Assembly (NCBI GenBank): GCA_946997535.1
Contig: CAMPVQ010000003.1
Location: 41,036-105,035, forward strand
Origin: an uncultured Candidatus Saccharibacteria bacterium
Lineage (GTDB): Bacteria > Patescibacteriota > Saccharimonadia > Saccharimonadales > Saccharimonadaceae
Length of the DNA stretch: 64,000 nucleotides
Direction: 5' to 3'
Below the pieces are notes generated by a model. That model did no database searches. It was not told the origin of the DNA and saw only the letters and a program-made list of their open reading frames with translations. Within the stretch, counting starts at the first letter, position 1. Each line of letters opens with the position of its first letter. The position numbers and the translations under genes are program-made. Of this stretch, positions 50,234 through 59,063 are shown piece after piece.

Positions 50234-51196
50234 TTATAGCCCAGCCTGTTTCAGTACCTGTCGCACCGCCTCAGTTGTAGTACAATTATAAGCGGCCTCG
50301 CGCACCTTCGCGGCGCCGTTAAAGCCATTAAGATAAATCTTAAAGAAATGCTTCAACGGGTCAAACTTGCGTGTAAATTTCTCATTGATGACCTGATATT
50401 TATCATACTGGTCCAGCTGATAACGCATCAGCTCAAGTAATTCCGCCTGAGTATGCCCCTCTGGCGAATCAGCAAAGCAAAACGGATTTGCAAACACGCC
50501 ACGACCAATCATAAAGCCGTTAACACCTGGGTGTACCAGCTTTAACTCACGCGCGTGATTCCTGTCTCTGATATCACCGTTTATTGTCAATTTGGTCTGT
50601 GGTGCTATACTATCGCGCAAAGCGCAAATCTCGTCAATTAACTCATAGTGCGCCGGCACCTTGCTCATTTCTTTTCTAGTACGCAAATGAACCGTTAGAT
50701 TAACAATGTTTTGCTCTAATAGAGCCGTCAACCATGGTCGCCATTCATCAGTGTGACGTACACCAAGGCGTGTCTTGACCGACACCGGCAAACCACCAGC
50801 TTTTGCTGCCTCAATTAGCCGCGCTGCTAAGTCCGTCTGACCAATTAATCCCGAGCCAGCGCCAGATTTAACCACATGCTTCGCTGGACACCCCATGTTG
50901 ATATCAGCACCATCAAATCCCTGCTCGCGCAAAGCTTGACTCATTGTCGCAAACTGCTCTGGATTGGTGCCCCAAATTTGTGCCACTAGTGGGCTCTCGC
51001 CACTATCGTGCGCTAAACGACCTGCAGTCGCTAACCGACCGGCCTCACTACAAAAACTCGCTGCATTAGTAAACTCGGTGTAGAATACCTCTGGCCGACC
51101 CGCCTTAGCTACAGTATGCCGAAAAACAATATCCGTCACCTCTTCCATAGGCGCCAAAATTAGAAAGCCGTCCGGCAACTCATCCCAAAAATTCAT
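50234..51196 (-). CDS. dus: tRNA-dihydrouridine synthase
   Basis: A 320-aa FMN enzyme reducing uridines in tRNA D-loops. The segments LAPMEEVTDIVFRHTV, GADINMGCPAKHVVKSGAGS with the catalytic Cys, VSVKTRLGVRH, and FMIGRGVFANPF for flavin binding are typical. TATAAT at 51204-51209 lies 7 nt before the ATG, so the transcript is predicted leaderless. The DusA/B/C class cannot be assigned with certainty. Confidence 0.93.
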   Translation of the reverse strand: MNFWDELPDGFLILAPMEEVTDIVFRHTVAKAGRPEVFYTEFTNAASFCSEAGRLATAGRLAHDSGESPLVAQIWGTNPEQFATMSQALREQGFDGADINMGCPAKHVVKSGAGSGLIGQTDLAARLIEAAKAGGLPVSVKTRLGVRHTDEWRPWLTALLEQNIVNLTVHLRTRKEMSKVPAHYELIDEICALRDSIAPQTKLTINGDIRDRNHARELKLVHPGVNGFMIGRGVFANPFCFADSPEGHTQAELLELMRYQLDQYDKYQVINEKFTRKFDPLKHFFKIYLNGFNGAAKVREAAYNCTTTEAVRQVLKQAGL

Positions 51197-51203
51197 AGCT
51201 ACT

Positions 51204-51209
51204 ATTATA
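51204..51209 (-). promoter_or_regulatory. -10 box of a leaderless dus promoter
   Basis: TATAAT 7 nt before the dus ATG, just after the stop of the upstream gene. Confidence 0.55.
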
Positions 51210-51214
51210 CTACA

Positions 51215-52285
51215 CTACTGTTTATATTCGCCATCGTGACGCTGACCATCAAAAATCATCGTTGGAATCTTTTTGGTCTTAATTTTCGTCTTGATAGTTT
51301 GAGCAATATGCTCAACCGCCTTATTTGCCGCATCAGAATGTACAAACTTCACAATCTGCTGCACCTGTTCATCGTTGTAGCCAAATTCCTTGAGCCATGA
51401 CTGCAATGTTTGCTCGGCCTGTTCGGTTGAATAGCCAAAGTTAAAAGCTGTCTGGTAATCAATACCATCCTTATCTTTCTTGGTATACATCCGTTGCGCC
51501 ATCCGCCAGATTACTGGGCGGTCACTATTCAATGGCTGCTGCACTGTAGCCAGCATATACTTTACCACTGTGTCAGAATTAGCAAACTTCGTACCATGCT
51601 CGCCTTCAATTGCGTATGGCAGCAAAGTCACGTTATACTTATCGAAGAACCCCGTCGCCAACTGGCGCTGGAACGACTTCTTACACACGATACAACCCGG
51701 ATCAAAAATATCTAGTGCAAGCGGTTTTTTACTGTCAAACTTGTTGTAATATGGCGTCGGTTGCAATACATACTCTTGCGGATTCCAATGCTTCATCCGG
51801 TCAGGAATGGCTGCAATTGCCTCCCCAAAATCACCAAACCACTTACCAGTCCACTTTAATGGATGTTGCCACATACTAATCGGTTTACTATCGATTGAGC
51901 ACGCCTCAGCTTTCGCTAGTGAACAAGCTGATGGCTGCTCGATGTCACAAGTGCCATAAACATAGAGTGCCACCAGCGAACGCGTACCAACTAATAGCGA
52001 CCAGATAGTCACAACAATAATCAATACCGAGCCAGCCTCGATAAGCCCAGACAGCGGTTTTACCCAGTCAGGGTGTTTTAATACTACTTTACGTAGCAAT
52101 GCGCCCTTTATATCATCCTTAAATGTCGAATCGCACGCACGCAACGTCACGTGGCGCGTAAAACAATAAACTGAGCGCTTAAACGCCTGCATAATACCCG
52201 CGGCCAGTTTACGATTAAACAGCCGTATAATCGGCACCGCCAGCACGGCAACGGCCAAAATGATAAATGCCGCAATACAAATCAC
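51215..52285 (-). CDS. Membrane protein with thioredoxin-like CxxC domain
   Basis: A 356-aa protein from GTG 52285, overlapping the cysteine desulfurase stop (GTGA). Two membrane segments lie near residues 1-22 and 80-108; the C-terminal ~200 residues look like a DsbA-type fold with CIVC in LDIFDPGCIVCKKSF and a cis-Pro loop KIPTMIFDG. A short Cys-rich stretch (TCDIEQPSACSLAKAEACS) precedes the domain. It is coupled to the desulfurase gene, suggesting a sulfur or thiol-redox role, which is inference from context. Confidence 0.78.
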   Translation of the reverse strand: MICIAAFIILAVAVLAVPIIRLFNRKLAAGIMQAFKRSVYCFTRHVTLRACDSTFKDDIKGALLRKVVLKHPDWVKPLSGLIEAGSVLIIVVTIWSLLVGTRSLVALYVYGTCDIEQPSACSLAKAEACSIDSKPISMWQHPLKWTGKWFGDFGEAIAAIPDRMKHWNPQEYVLQPTPYYNKFDSKKPLALDIFDPGCIVCKKSFQRQLATGFFDKYNVTLLPYAIEGEHGTKFANSDTVVKYMLATVQQPLNSDRPVIWRMAQRMYTKKDKDGIDYQTAFNFGYSTEQAEQTLQSWLKEFGYNDEQVQQIVKFVHSDAANKAVEHIAQTIKTKIKTKKIPTMIFDGQRHDGEYKQ

Positions 52286-53466
52286 TTAGCCCACCCCTCA
52301 ATCGCTTTAGCAAAGCGGTCAACATCCGACTGACGATTATGTATGCCAAGCGACAGACGCACCAGTGGTGGATATTGCTTAACGTGCTTCAAATAATAAT
52401 GCACACAGAAATAACCACTTCGCGCCATAATGCCAGCGTCAGACAACGCCTCAGCAATCAAATGGCCATCAATGGTATCATGATAGAAACTAATTGTCGG
52501 TGTCACCTCGGCATTTAGCACATGTACACCCGGCTTTGACTTTAAAAGCTCAATTACCTGACCAGCATAGTCTAAAGTATAGTCCGACTTATGCACCTCG
52601 TCCATCCACTTAAATGCCGCACCGAGACCAATAATTTCGGCATACAGCTGCAGCCCAGCCTCAAATGCCGTATAGTCGTGCTCCTTATGTTCAGCCGACA
52701 GTTGGTAGCTATCTCGTTCCACATCGTCGACCATGCCACCGCCAACGAACCCAATCGACATATTTTGCAGTAAGCTACGTCGCACCACCATTACACCTAG
52801 GCTTGGCCCGTACATCTTGTGCGACGAAAAGCAAATCGCATCAGCCGGCACGCCAGTAATTAAATCACGATAATGCGACATGGTCTGCGCTGCATCAATA
52901 ATCATAATACCGCCCGCCGCGTGAATTCGTTTAGTAAGCTCGGCAATATTCTTTAGCTGGCGACCATCAATGTTGGAAACCGCATTCATTACCACGATAG
53001 CACCATCAAGGTCTAGTTGGTTAATATCGACTGTACCATCGTCATTGCGTGGCACCACGATTCGTTCCAAGCCGGTACGCTTGCTTAATGCTATTGTCGA
53101 CAAAAACGTAGAGTTATGTTCAATCTCGCTCGTAATAATTCGCTTGAACTTAGTTGTATCTAACTGGCTCTGCAACAAATTAAGCCCATACGTGGTATTA
53201 AGCGTAAAACTTACAAAATAATCGTGCTCCGATAGCTTTAACGCCTTTAAAATCGTCTTACGTACAGCAGTAACTTGTTGATCAACCTTCAAACCCCACT
53301 CATAACGCACACGTTCACCACAAGAATTGAACTCTTGATAATATTGACGCATCGCATCAATAACAGGCTGCGGACGAAGACTCTGACAGGCTGAATCAAA
53401 ATATATCGCACCATCAGGCAGGTAAGCAAAATCATCCGCCGGATTATGTTGTGATTTCTTGAACAC
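52282..53466 (-). CDS. csd: Class V aminotransferase, cysteine desulfurase-like
   Basis: A 394-aa PLP enzyme. GTG 53466 is chosen because AAGGAGGG precedes it at the right distance; upstream in-frame starts fall into the promoter. The fold begins IYFDSACQSLRPQPVIDAM; the PLP Lys is in CFSSHKMYGPSLG, and the active-site Cys loop is ARSGYFCVHYYL. It probably releases sulfur from cysteine for Fe-S or thio-modification, though no SufU or IscU scaffold is adjacent. TATAAT lies about 25 nt upstream of the start. Confidence 0.88.
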   Translation of the reverse strand: MFKKSQHNPADDFAYLPDGAIYFDSACQSLRPQPVIDAMRQYYQEFNSCGERVRYEWGLKVDQQVTAVRKTILKALKLSEHDYFVSFTLNTTYGLNLLQSQLDTTKFKRIITSEIEHNSTFLSTIALSKRTGLERIVVPRNDDGTVDINQLDLDGAIVVMNAVSNIDGRQLKNIAELTKRIHAAGGIMIIDAAQTMSHYRDLITGVPADAICFSSHKMYGPSLGVMVVRRSLLQNMSIGFVGGGMVDDVERDSYQLSAEHKEHDYTAFEAGLQLYAEIIGLGAAFKWMDEVHKSDYTLDYAGQVIELLKSKPGVHVLNAEVTPTISFYHDTIDGHLIAEALSDAGIMARSGYFCVHYYLKHVKQYPPLVRLSLGIHNRQSDVDRFAKAIEGWAK

Positions 53467-53506
53467 TAGTCCCTCCTTATTAATAGTACTATTATAGCAC
53501 AAGCAA

Positions 53507-53531
53507 AACTCCCCTGATGTTCAGGGGAGTT
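53507..53531 (-). terminator. Intrinsic terminator of the str operon
   Basis: Hairpin AACTCCCCTGA / TCAGGGGAGTT with a 3-nt loop, followed on the minus strand by TTGCTTG. It ends the rpsL-rpsG-fusA unit; tuf is not behind fusA. Confidence 0.88.
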
Positions 53532-53550
53532 CACTTTATCGAAGTATCAA

Positions 53551-55635
53551 TTACTTATTGCGCTCTTCAATAATCTTCTGTGCTACGTTATTTGGCACTT
53601 CTTCGTACTTATCAAGCTCCATTGAAGAAGCAGCACGACCTTGTGACATCGAACGTAGGTCGGTAGTATAACCGAACAACTCACCCAGTGGAGCAAAGCC
53701 AACAATTTGTTTGGCGCCGCCCATTAGGTCAGACATCGATTCAACTCGACCACGGCGTGAGTTCAAGTCGCCAATTACATCACCCATAAATTCCTCAGGG
53801 GTAACGATATTTAGTTTCATGATTGGCTCAAGTAGAACTGGTTTAGCCTGCTTAACACCATCACGTGTCGCCAAGGCGCCGGCCATCTTAAACGCCATTT
53901 CAGAAGAGTCGACTTCATGGTATGAACCATCGTACAGAGTAGCCTTTACGTCAACCACTGGATAACCGGCAATCACGCCGCCATCAAGCGTCTCAGTAAT
54001 ACCAACCTTAACTGCTGGACGATATTCCTGTGGCACCACGCCACCTTTAATCTGGTCAACAAACTCAAAGCCCTTACCTGGCTCATTTGGTTCAAATTTA
54101 ACCCAAACATCACCATACTGACCACGACCACCAGACTGCTTAATGTACTTACCTTGTACTTCTGAAGTACCACGAATCGTCTCGCGGTAAGCCACCTGTG
54201 GTTTACCAGTGTTAGCTTCAACGTTAAACTCGCGATGCAAGCGGTCAACGATAATCTCAAGGTGAAGCTCACCCATACCAGAAATAATGGTTTGACCAGT
54301 TTCTTCATCAGTGTGAACACGGAAGGTTGGGTCCTCTTCAGCTAGACGCTGCAAACCAATTGCCATCTTTTCCTGGTCAGCCTTAGTCTTTGGCTCAACT
54401 GCAATTGATACTGGCGGTTCAACGAAGTCAATTGACTCAAGGTGAATTGGCTTAGCTGGGTCACATAATGTGTTACCAGTAGTAGTGTGTTTAAGGCCAA
54501 TCACGGCAGCAATATCGCCAGCCTTGACTTCTTTAATCTCATCACGCTTATCAGCGAACATGCGGACGATACGGCCAATGCGTTCCTTCTCACCAGTGTT
54601 GCTATTTAATACATATGAACCAGATTCAAGCACACCAGAGTAAACGCGAACATAAATCAATTTACCAACAAATGGGTCCGTTGCCACCTTGAAGGCTAGT
54701 ACTGATAGTGGTTCATGCTCATCTGGCTTACGGTCAACTTCGTCGCCAGTCTTCGGGTCGGTACCCTTAATATTCGGGGTATCGGCTGGTGATGGTAGAT
54801 AGTCGACAACTAGGTCTAGCAACTTCTCCACAATCACACCACGGCCATCACCACCGGTCACTAGGTAGAAGTCACCGTTCACTACGAGCTTACGCAAGCA
54901 GCGAACCAATTCTTCCTGAGTAATAGAATCCTCACCCTCAGCTAGGTAACGCTCAAACAGCGCATCATCAGCTTCAACAGCCTTCTCAACTAGCTTAGTA
55001 CGATACTCCTTAGCCTTTTCAACCATATCAGCTGGAATCTCGCCTTCAACCAACTTGTGGTCGTTGAATTCCTTGTAGGTGTAAGACTTCATGTTGATAA
55101 GGTCAACCACGCCATTAATGGTCTTTTCAAAACCAATTGGTAGATGTACTGGCAAAGCATTTTTGCTCAAGCGGTTGTGGACTGACTCAAGTGACTTATA
55201 GAAATCACCACCGATTTGGTTAATCTTGTTAATAAAAATCAAACGTGGCACGCCGTACTTGTTGGCCTGACGCCACACAGTTTCAGTCTGAGCTTCCACG
55301 CCCATCTTGCCGTCAAGCACACAAACTGCGCCATCAAGCACGCGCAATGAGCGCTCCACCTCAGCGGTAAAGTCGATATGCCCTGGGGTATCGATGATGT
55401 TAATGTGGCAGCCTTCCCAATAACAAGTAACAGCTGCACTAGCGATGGTAATACCGCGCTCACGCTCCTGCTCCATAAAGTCGGTAGTAGTGTCACCTTC
55501 GTGCACTTCACCAATTTTATGCACTAGACCAGTGCGGTATAGAATACCCTCAGTAGTGGTAGTCTTGCCGGCATCAATGTGGGCAATAATACCAATATTG
55601 CGGAATTTCTCCATCGGAATCTTTTGTTCTGCCAT
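53551..55635 (-). CDS. fusA: Elongation factor G
   Basis: Translocation GTPase, 694 aa. G-domain motifs: NIGIIAHIDAGKTTTTEG (P-loop), RERGITI, DTPGHIDF and NKIN, the last a slight variant of NKxD. Domains III-V follow, with domain IV containing IKQSGGRGQYGDVWVK. It lies 19 nt after rpsG in the normal rpsL-rpsG-fusA order. Confidence 0.97.
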   Translation of the reverse strand: MAEQKIPMEKFRNIGIIAHIDAGKTTTTEGILYRTGLVHKIGEVHEGDTTTDFMEQERERGITIASAAVTCYWEGCHINIIDTPGHIDFTAEVERSLRVLDGAVCVLDGKMGVEAQTETVWRQANKYGVPRLIFINKINQIGGDFYKSLESVHNRLSKNALPVHLPIGFEKTINGVVDLINMKSYTYKEFNDHKLVEGEIPADMVEKAKEYRTKLVEKAVEADDALFERYLAEGEDSITQEELVRCLRKLVVNGDFYLVTGGDGRGVIVEKLLDLVVDYLPSPADTPNIKGTDPKTGDEVDRKPDEHEPLSVLAFKVATDPFVGKLIYVRVYSGVLESGSYVLNSNTGEKERIGRIVRMFADKRDEIKEVKAGDIAAVIGLKHTTTGNTLCDPAKPIHLESIDFVEPPVSIAVEPKTKADQEKMAIGLQRLAEEDPTFRVHTDEETGQTIISGMGELHLEIIVDRLHREFNVEANTGKPQVAYRETIRGTSEVQGKYIKQSGGRGQYGDVWVKFEPNEPGKGFEFVDQIKGGVVPQEYRPAVKVGITETLDGGVIAGYPVVDVKATLYDGSYHEVDSSEMAFKMAGALATRDGVKQAKPVLLEPIMKLNIVTPEEFMGDVIGDLNSRRGRVESMSDLMGGAKQIVGFAPLGELFGYTTDLRSMSQGRAASSMELDKYEEVPNNVAQKIIEERNK

Positions 55636-55654
55636 TTTATCCTTCCTAAATTAA

Positions 55655-56134
55655 TTAAGCACGCGCAAAGTGAGCAAAGGCGCGGTTAGCCTCAGCCATG
55701 CGATGCGTATCTTCCTTCTTCTTATAAGCTGCACCAGTTTGATTAACAGCATCAACAATCTCAGCAGCTAAACGGTCGGCATATGGCATACCCTTGCGAG
55801 CACGAGCAGACTGCACTAGCCACATAAAGGCAAAGTGCTCTTGGCGACGACCCTTGATTGGGAATGGAATCTGGTAGTTAGCACCACCAACACGGCGACT
55901 CTTCACCTCATATTCAGGTGAGATGTTCTTCATAGCAGTTTCGAGCACCTCTAGTGGGTTTTCGCTCTTAACTTTCTTAGCAGCAGTCTCAAGCGCCTCA
56001 TAAACCATCCGCTCAGCGGCTAGCTTCTTGCCGTCTAACATTGACTTGTTGATTAAACGTTGCACTAGTACGCTATTGTACTTACGGTCTGGATTGATTT
56101 GGCGTGCTAGAGACTTAGTTGTCTTACGTGGCAT
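55655..56134 (-). CDS. rpsG: 30S ribosomal protein S7 (uS7)
   Basis: Head assembly protein, 159 aa. MPRKTTKSLARQINPDRKYNS starts it, with VRLINKSMLDGKKLAAERMVY-like text and RRVGGANYQIPFPI typical of the family. It follows rpsL after 2 nt. Confidence 0.96.
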   Translation of the reverse strand: MPRKTTKSLARQINPDRKYNSVLVQRLINKSMLDGKKLAAERMVYEALETAAKKVKSENPLEVLETAMKNISPEYEVKSRRVGGANYQIPFPIKGRRQEHFAFMWLVQSARARKGMPYADRLAAEIVDAVNQTGAAYKKKEDTHRMAEANRAFAHFARA

Positions 56135-56136
56135 GA

Positions 56137-56550
56137 TTATTCGTCTCCTTTCTTAGCACCATACTTACTGCGACCGCGCTTACGGCCATCAACACCCTGA
56201 AGGTCGAGTGCACCACGAACGATGTGGTAACGCACACCTGGCAAGTCAGGCACACGACCACCACGTACCAAAACTACGGCGTGTTCCTGTAGATTATGCT
56301 TTTCACCACCAATGTAGGCCCAAACTTCCTGACCATTAGTCAAGCGCACACGAGCTACCTTACGCATAGCTGAGTTAGGCTTCTTTGGGGTCTTGGTAGT
56401 AACCTTTACGCAAACACCACGCTTCAATGGTGAATTCTGCTGATAAACCCGAGTCTTTAAAGTATTCTGAATCGTCTGCAAAGCAGGTGACTTTGATTTT
56501 TTGATCGCACGCTTACGAGGCTTGCGAACCAATTGATTAATTGTAGGCAT
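56137..56550 (-). CDS. rpsL: 30S ribosomal protein S12 (uS12)
   Basis: Decoding-centre protein, 137 aa. The segments [40 protein letters not shown] and the methylthiolated-Asp region [17 protein letters not shown] are present. The loop TPKKPNS carries the Lys residue at which streptomycin-resistance changes occur; it is the wild-type Lys here. It opens the str operon. Confidence 0.97.
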   Translation of the reverse strand: MPTINQLVRKPRKRAIKKSKSPALQTIQNTLKTRVYQQNSPLKRGVCVKVTTKTPKKPNSAMRKVARVRLTNGQEVWAYIGGEKHNLQEHAVVLVRGGRVPDLPGVRYHIVRGALDLQGVDGRKRGRSKYGAKKGDE

Positions 56551-56583
56551 TTAACTCCTCTTAACCTTAAATCTAACATTGTC

Positions 56584-56612
56584 GCCTCTCCATCTCAGCA
56601 CAGATAAGAGGC
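56584..56612 (-). promoter_or_regulatory. Hairpin in the rpsL leader
   Basis: GCCTCT / AGAGGC stem with a 17-nt loop in the 5' leader of the str operon, about 35 nt before the rpsL ATG. It may be a ribosomal-protein control site; no specific family match was recognised. Confidence 0.4.
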
Positions 56613-56660
56613 ATGAAACTCAACTTAGATATTAGCACATTTTTTAATAAAACTCAAGCG

Positions 56661-57527
56661 TTAGCAAGCACCCCAATGATTATTGCCAAGCGGGTGAATA
56701 TAGGCGTTTAATTCCAGCATCGTCAGCGCTGCCGTAAAGTCTGCTGGCGCTAAACCGGTTGACGCACATAATTTTTCGCCGTCAGTCTCGCCCGCCAAAA
56801 TATGATCATATATTAGCTGCGCCTCTGGAGAGTTAAAGCGTATTTTATGATCATCTTTTTTACTTACCTCTGCAGGCGCAATGCCCAAACGGTCGAGCAC
56901 ATCTTGACTACATAAAACCGGAGCAGCGCCTTGAGCAATCAAACGGTTGCACCCAACCGACAACGGCGAAGTGACATTTCCCGGCACCGCCATGACATCA
57001 CGCCCTTGTTCCAAAGCATGCGCAGCAGTATTTAACGTCCCTGAACGTTCGCCAGCCTCTATAACAACCACCACATCAGCCAAAGCGCTAATCAGACGAT
57101 TACGCTGCAAGAACTGGTAACCTCGCACTGGCGTATCCGGTTCATACTCACTAATTATTAATCCGTGATTGTCAACAATTCGCTGCGCTAGTGTATGATT
57201 GGTGTGCGGATGGATGTCCTTTAATCCATTGCCAATCACGGCAACCGTGATACCACCAGAATCCAAAGCAGCTTTATGAGCCAAGGCATCGTGGCCTAGC
57301 GCAAGACCACTCACAATAATTACACCGTGTTTTACAAGCTGCGCCACCAACCGCGCACTGATTTCACGACCGTAGCTGGTCGGCTTCCGTGAACCAACAA
57401 TTGCCACCGTTGGCGCCAGTTTAGGTAGCTCACCTATATACCATAACTTTTTTGCTGGGTCGTCAATTATAGCTGTACGCTGTAATAATTCATTGTCTAG
57501 AGGTGATATTTGTTTGATATTTTCCAT
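56661..57527 (-). CDS. dprA: DNA-processing protein A (natural-transformation RecA loader)
   Basis: A 288-aa protein with the DprA Rossmann-like core: VAIVGSRKPTSYGREIS, IVSGLALGHDALAHKAAL, YQFLQRNRLISALADVVVVIEAGERSGT (quoted in part) and VPGNVTSPLSVGCNRLI. The C-terminal ~60 residues form a winged-helix-like DML1 domain. DprA protects incoming single-stranded DNA and loads RecA, consistent with natural competence. It is divergent from the candidate ncRNA. Confidence 0.94.
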   Translation of the reverse strand: MENIKQISPLDNELLQRTAIIDDPAKKLWYIGELPKLAPTVAIVGSRKPTSYGREISARLVAQLVKHGVIIVSGLALGHDALAHKAALDSGGITVAVIGNGLKDIHPHTNHTLAQRIVDNHGLIISEYEPDTPVRGYQFLQRNRLISALADVVVVIEAGERSGTLNTAAHALEQGRDVMAVPGNVTSPLSVGCNRLIAQGAAPVLCSQDVLDRLGIAPAEVSKKDDHKIRFNSPEAQLIYDHILAGETDGEKLCASTGLAPADFTAALTMLELNAYIHPLGNNHWGAC

Positions 57528-57544
57528 AATTTATTGTTAAATAG

Positions 57545-57573
57545 TTGACAAAAATATAAAAGAGTGCTATATT
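57545..57573 (+). promoter_or_regulatory. Promoter of the ~300-nt candidate ncRNA
   Basis: Consensus -35 TTGACA (57545-57550), exactly 17 nt spacer, -10 TATATT (57568-57573). Predicted start near 57580. The next protein gene on the plus strand is 1.5 kb away, so the promoter serves a non-coding transcript. Confidence 0.75.
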
Positions 57574-57579
57574 AATTAA

Positions 57580-57875
57580 TGTTATCACGTGATGAGGTAA
57601 AAATCATGGCGTGACAAGCACCTTATACCCCCTATTTTAACACAATTAGTGTTAGACTACGCGCAGATGATAAAAGTACCTACCCTCCACTTTTGCTGCA
57701 ATGCTCTATGCAGACCAGCAATCGGCGCGTATCTAACCCTCTTGACCGGCGGACCCCATGGAGTTTGTGAGGTGGGTCACGCTTGCCACATGGCTACCTA
57801 CCAATGGGGCGTCGAGAGGCCAATAAACCCGCCAACTAGTAACGATGCCCACCCTTGTTACGTTGGCGGGTTTTT
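57580..57875 (+). ncRNA. Candidate structured non-coding RNA of about 300 nt
   Basis: Intergenic transcript between divergent dprA and pth with many perfect helices: TAACAC/GTGTTA (57638-57643 with 57649-57654); TACGCGC/GCGCGTA (57658-57664 with 57725-57731) enclosing AAAAGT/ACTTTT and CTGCA/TGCAG hairpins; CCTCTTGAC/GTCGAGAGG (57738-57746 with 57811-57819) capped by CCCCAT/ATGGGG and AGGT/ACCT; and a terminator AACCCGCCAAC/GTTGGCGGGTT (57826-57836 with 57862-57872) with T5. The one long open frame on this strand has no ribosome-binding site. I found no signature of RNase P RNA, tmRNA, SRP RNA or common riboswitches. 6S-like function remains possible. Confidence 0.65.
57826..57875 (+). terminator. 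Terminator of the candidate ncRNA, possibly bidirectional
   Basis: Long stem AACCCGCCAAC / GTTGGCGGGTT with an inner GTAAC/GTTAC stem, followed by TTTTT on the plus strand. On the minus strand it is followed by TTTATT and lies 20 nt beyond the pth stop, so it may also end pth. Confidence 0.85.
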
Positions 57876-57895
57876 AGTTGGCTAATTAGTCATAA

Positions 57896-58480
57896 TTAGT
57901 TATCGAGCTTATAAGTAGTTTGAGCTAATTCACCCGCAACAAAATCAGTCACAAATTGGCGTACTACTGGACGCAGAGCCTCAAAAGTAGTCTGTTCCGC
58001 CTGATTTAATCGCCCTAGTACATAGTCTCTTCTATCGTGCACCGGCTGCGCGTCACCGTCATGTGTTGGTGTAAGCCCAGAACCAATCCGTACGCGACCA
58101 AATGATGCGCCAAGATGTAAAATTAGATTTTTAATGCCATTATTCCCCGCATCTGAGCCGCCCACTCTAGTTCGCACCGTGCCGAGCGGCAATGCCATCT
58201 CATCATGAATTACTAGAATATCACTCTCGCTCAAACGATAAAACTGCTTTACAGCTAATGCCGCTTCACCAACTAGATTGTAATATGTCGTTGGTTTTAA
58301 AATAATCACGGCTTCACCGTTAATTGTACCCGTAGCGACATCGCCCATAAATTTCTTTTTATTTTGCCACGGCGAAAAATGCTCCGCTTCAGCAATATAG
58401 TCAGCCATCATAAAGCCGAAGTTATGGCGCGTACCAACATACTCCGCCCCAGGATTACCTAAACCAATAATTAATTTCAC
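57896..58480 (-). CDS. pth: Peptidyl-tRNA hydrolase
   Basis: A 194-aa enzyme that recycles peptidyl-tRNA. KLIIGLGNPGAEYVGTRHNFGF contains Asn10 and the catalytic His19; HDEMALPLGTVR carries the catalytic Asp; GSDAGNNGIKNLI is typical. Translation starts at GTG 58480 with TATAAT 8 nt upstream, suggesting a leaderless GTG-start mRNA. Confidence 0.95.
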   Translation of the reverse strand: MKLIIGLGNPGAEYVGTRHNFGFMMADYIAEAEHFSPWQNKKKFMGDVATGTINGEAVIILKPTTYYNLVGEAALAVKQFYRLSESDILVIHDEMALPLGTVRTRVGGSDAGNNGIKNLILHLGASFGRVRIGSGLTPTHDGDAQPVHDRRDYVLGRLNQAEQTTFEALRPVVRQFVTDFVAGELAQTTYKLDN

Positions 58481-58488
58481 TGCAACTA

Positions 58489-58494
58489 ATTATA
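58489..58494 (-). promoter_or_regulatory. -10 box of pth
   Basis: TATAAT 8 nt before the GTG start of pth, with no purine-rich site in between. Confidence 0.5.
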
Positions 58495-58570
58495 ACACCA
58501 ATAAAGCATTGTGCTACATGCGCAATTAATGCACTATATAGCCAAAACTACAAAATTATCGTTCTCGTTA

Positions 58571-58966
58571 TTAAACATAAATGCAGCCATCTTGGTCTGG
58601 CTCTTTCAATAGAGCGGATATACCATCAAACAAAGCTACAATGGCTGGGATAAATGTCCAGCAAAACAAAAGGTATACAATACCGATTGATTTCCCTGCA
58701 TAAAACTTATGTATACCAAACCCGCCAATAAAAAGCGCCAGTAAGGCATATGTTAAGCGATTCACTTTTTTACCATAATTATTATTGGAATTATTATTTG
58801 ATTTTTCTACTTTTCTAACTATAACACTATCACCAGATTTGTAGAACTCCACAATATCCCCTTCTCTAGGGATAAAGTCTAATGCCGAAGTGTCGACCTC
58901 TTCAAAAGAACCATTCTCTAAGCCAATTATAGTTTTACTTACATTTACTTTTAAAACTTTCGCCAT
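58571..58966 (-). CDS. TM2-domain protein
   Basis: A 131-aa protein. Residues 1-55 are a beta-rich soluble part with an Asn-rich linker (SNNNSNNNYGKK), followed by a TM2 domain: two membrane helices with the motif ALFIGGFGIHKFYAGKSIGI and ALFDGISALL near the end. TM2 proteins are small membrane proteins of unclear function. AAAGGAG precedes ATG 58966. Confidence 0.85.
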   Translation of the reverse strand: MAKVLKVNVSKTIIGLENGSFEEVDTSALDFIPREGDIVEFYKSGDSVIVRKVEKSNNNSNNNYGKKVNRLTYALLALFIGGFGIHKFYAGKSIGIVYLLFCWTFIPAIVALFDGISALLKEPDQDGCIYV

Positions 58967-59051
58967 AATAGCACTGCTCCTTTCAGCTGATACAATATAT
59001 TATGTATTTATATTATCATAGACCGTACAATTTATTAAGCCGAGTTTGTGT

Positions 59052-59057
59052 TAAAAT
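59052..59057 (+). promoter_or_regulatory. -10 box of a leaderless promoter for the 162-aa gene
   Basis: TAAAAT 6 nt before ATG 59064; the start is ATGATG, so transcription may begin exactly at the first codon. Confidence 0.5.
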
Positions 59058-59063
59058 ATAATT

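Noticed and set aside
57580..57875. Assignment of the 300-nt RNA as RNase P RNA, tmRNA or SRP RNA
   Set aside because: No GAGGAAAGTCC/ACAGAAA core of RNase P, no tRNA-like end with CCA or tag frame for tmRNA, and no GGAA-capped AGCAG loop of SRP RNA were found on either strand.
57649..57885. 78-codon plus-strand open frame inside the candidate ncRNA
   Set aside because: No ribosome-binding site, Cys/His/Gly-rich composition unlike neighbours, and it runs through all predicted helices and the terminator. The structure explains the region better.
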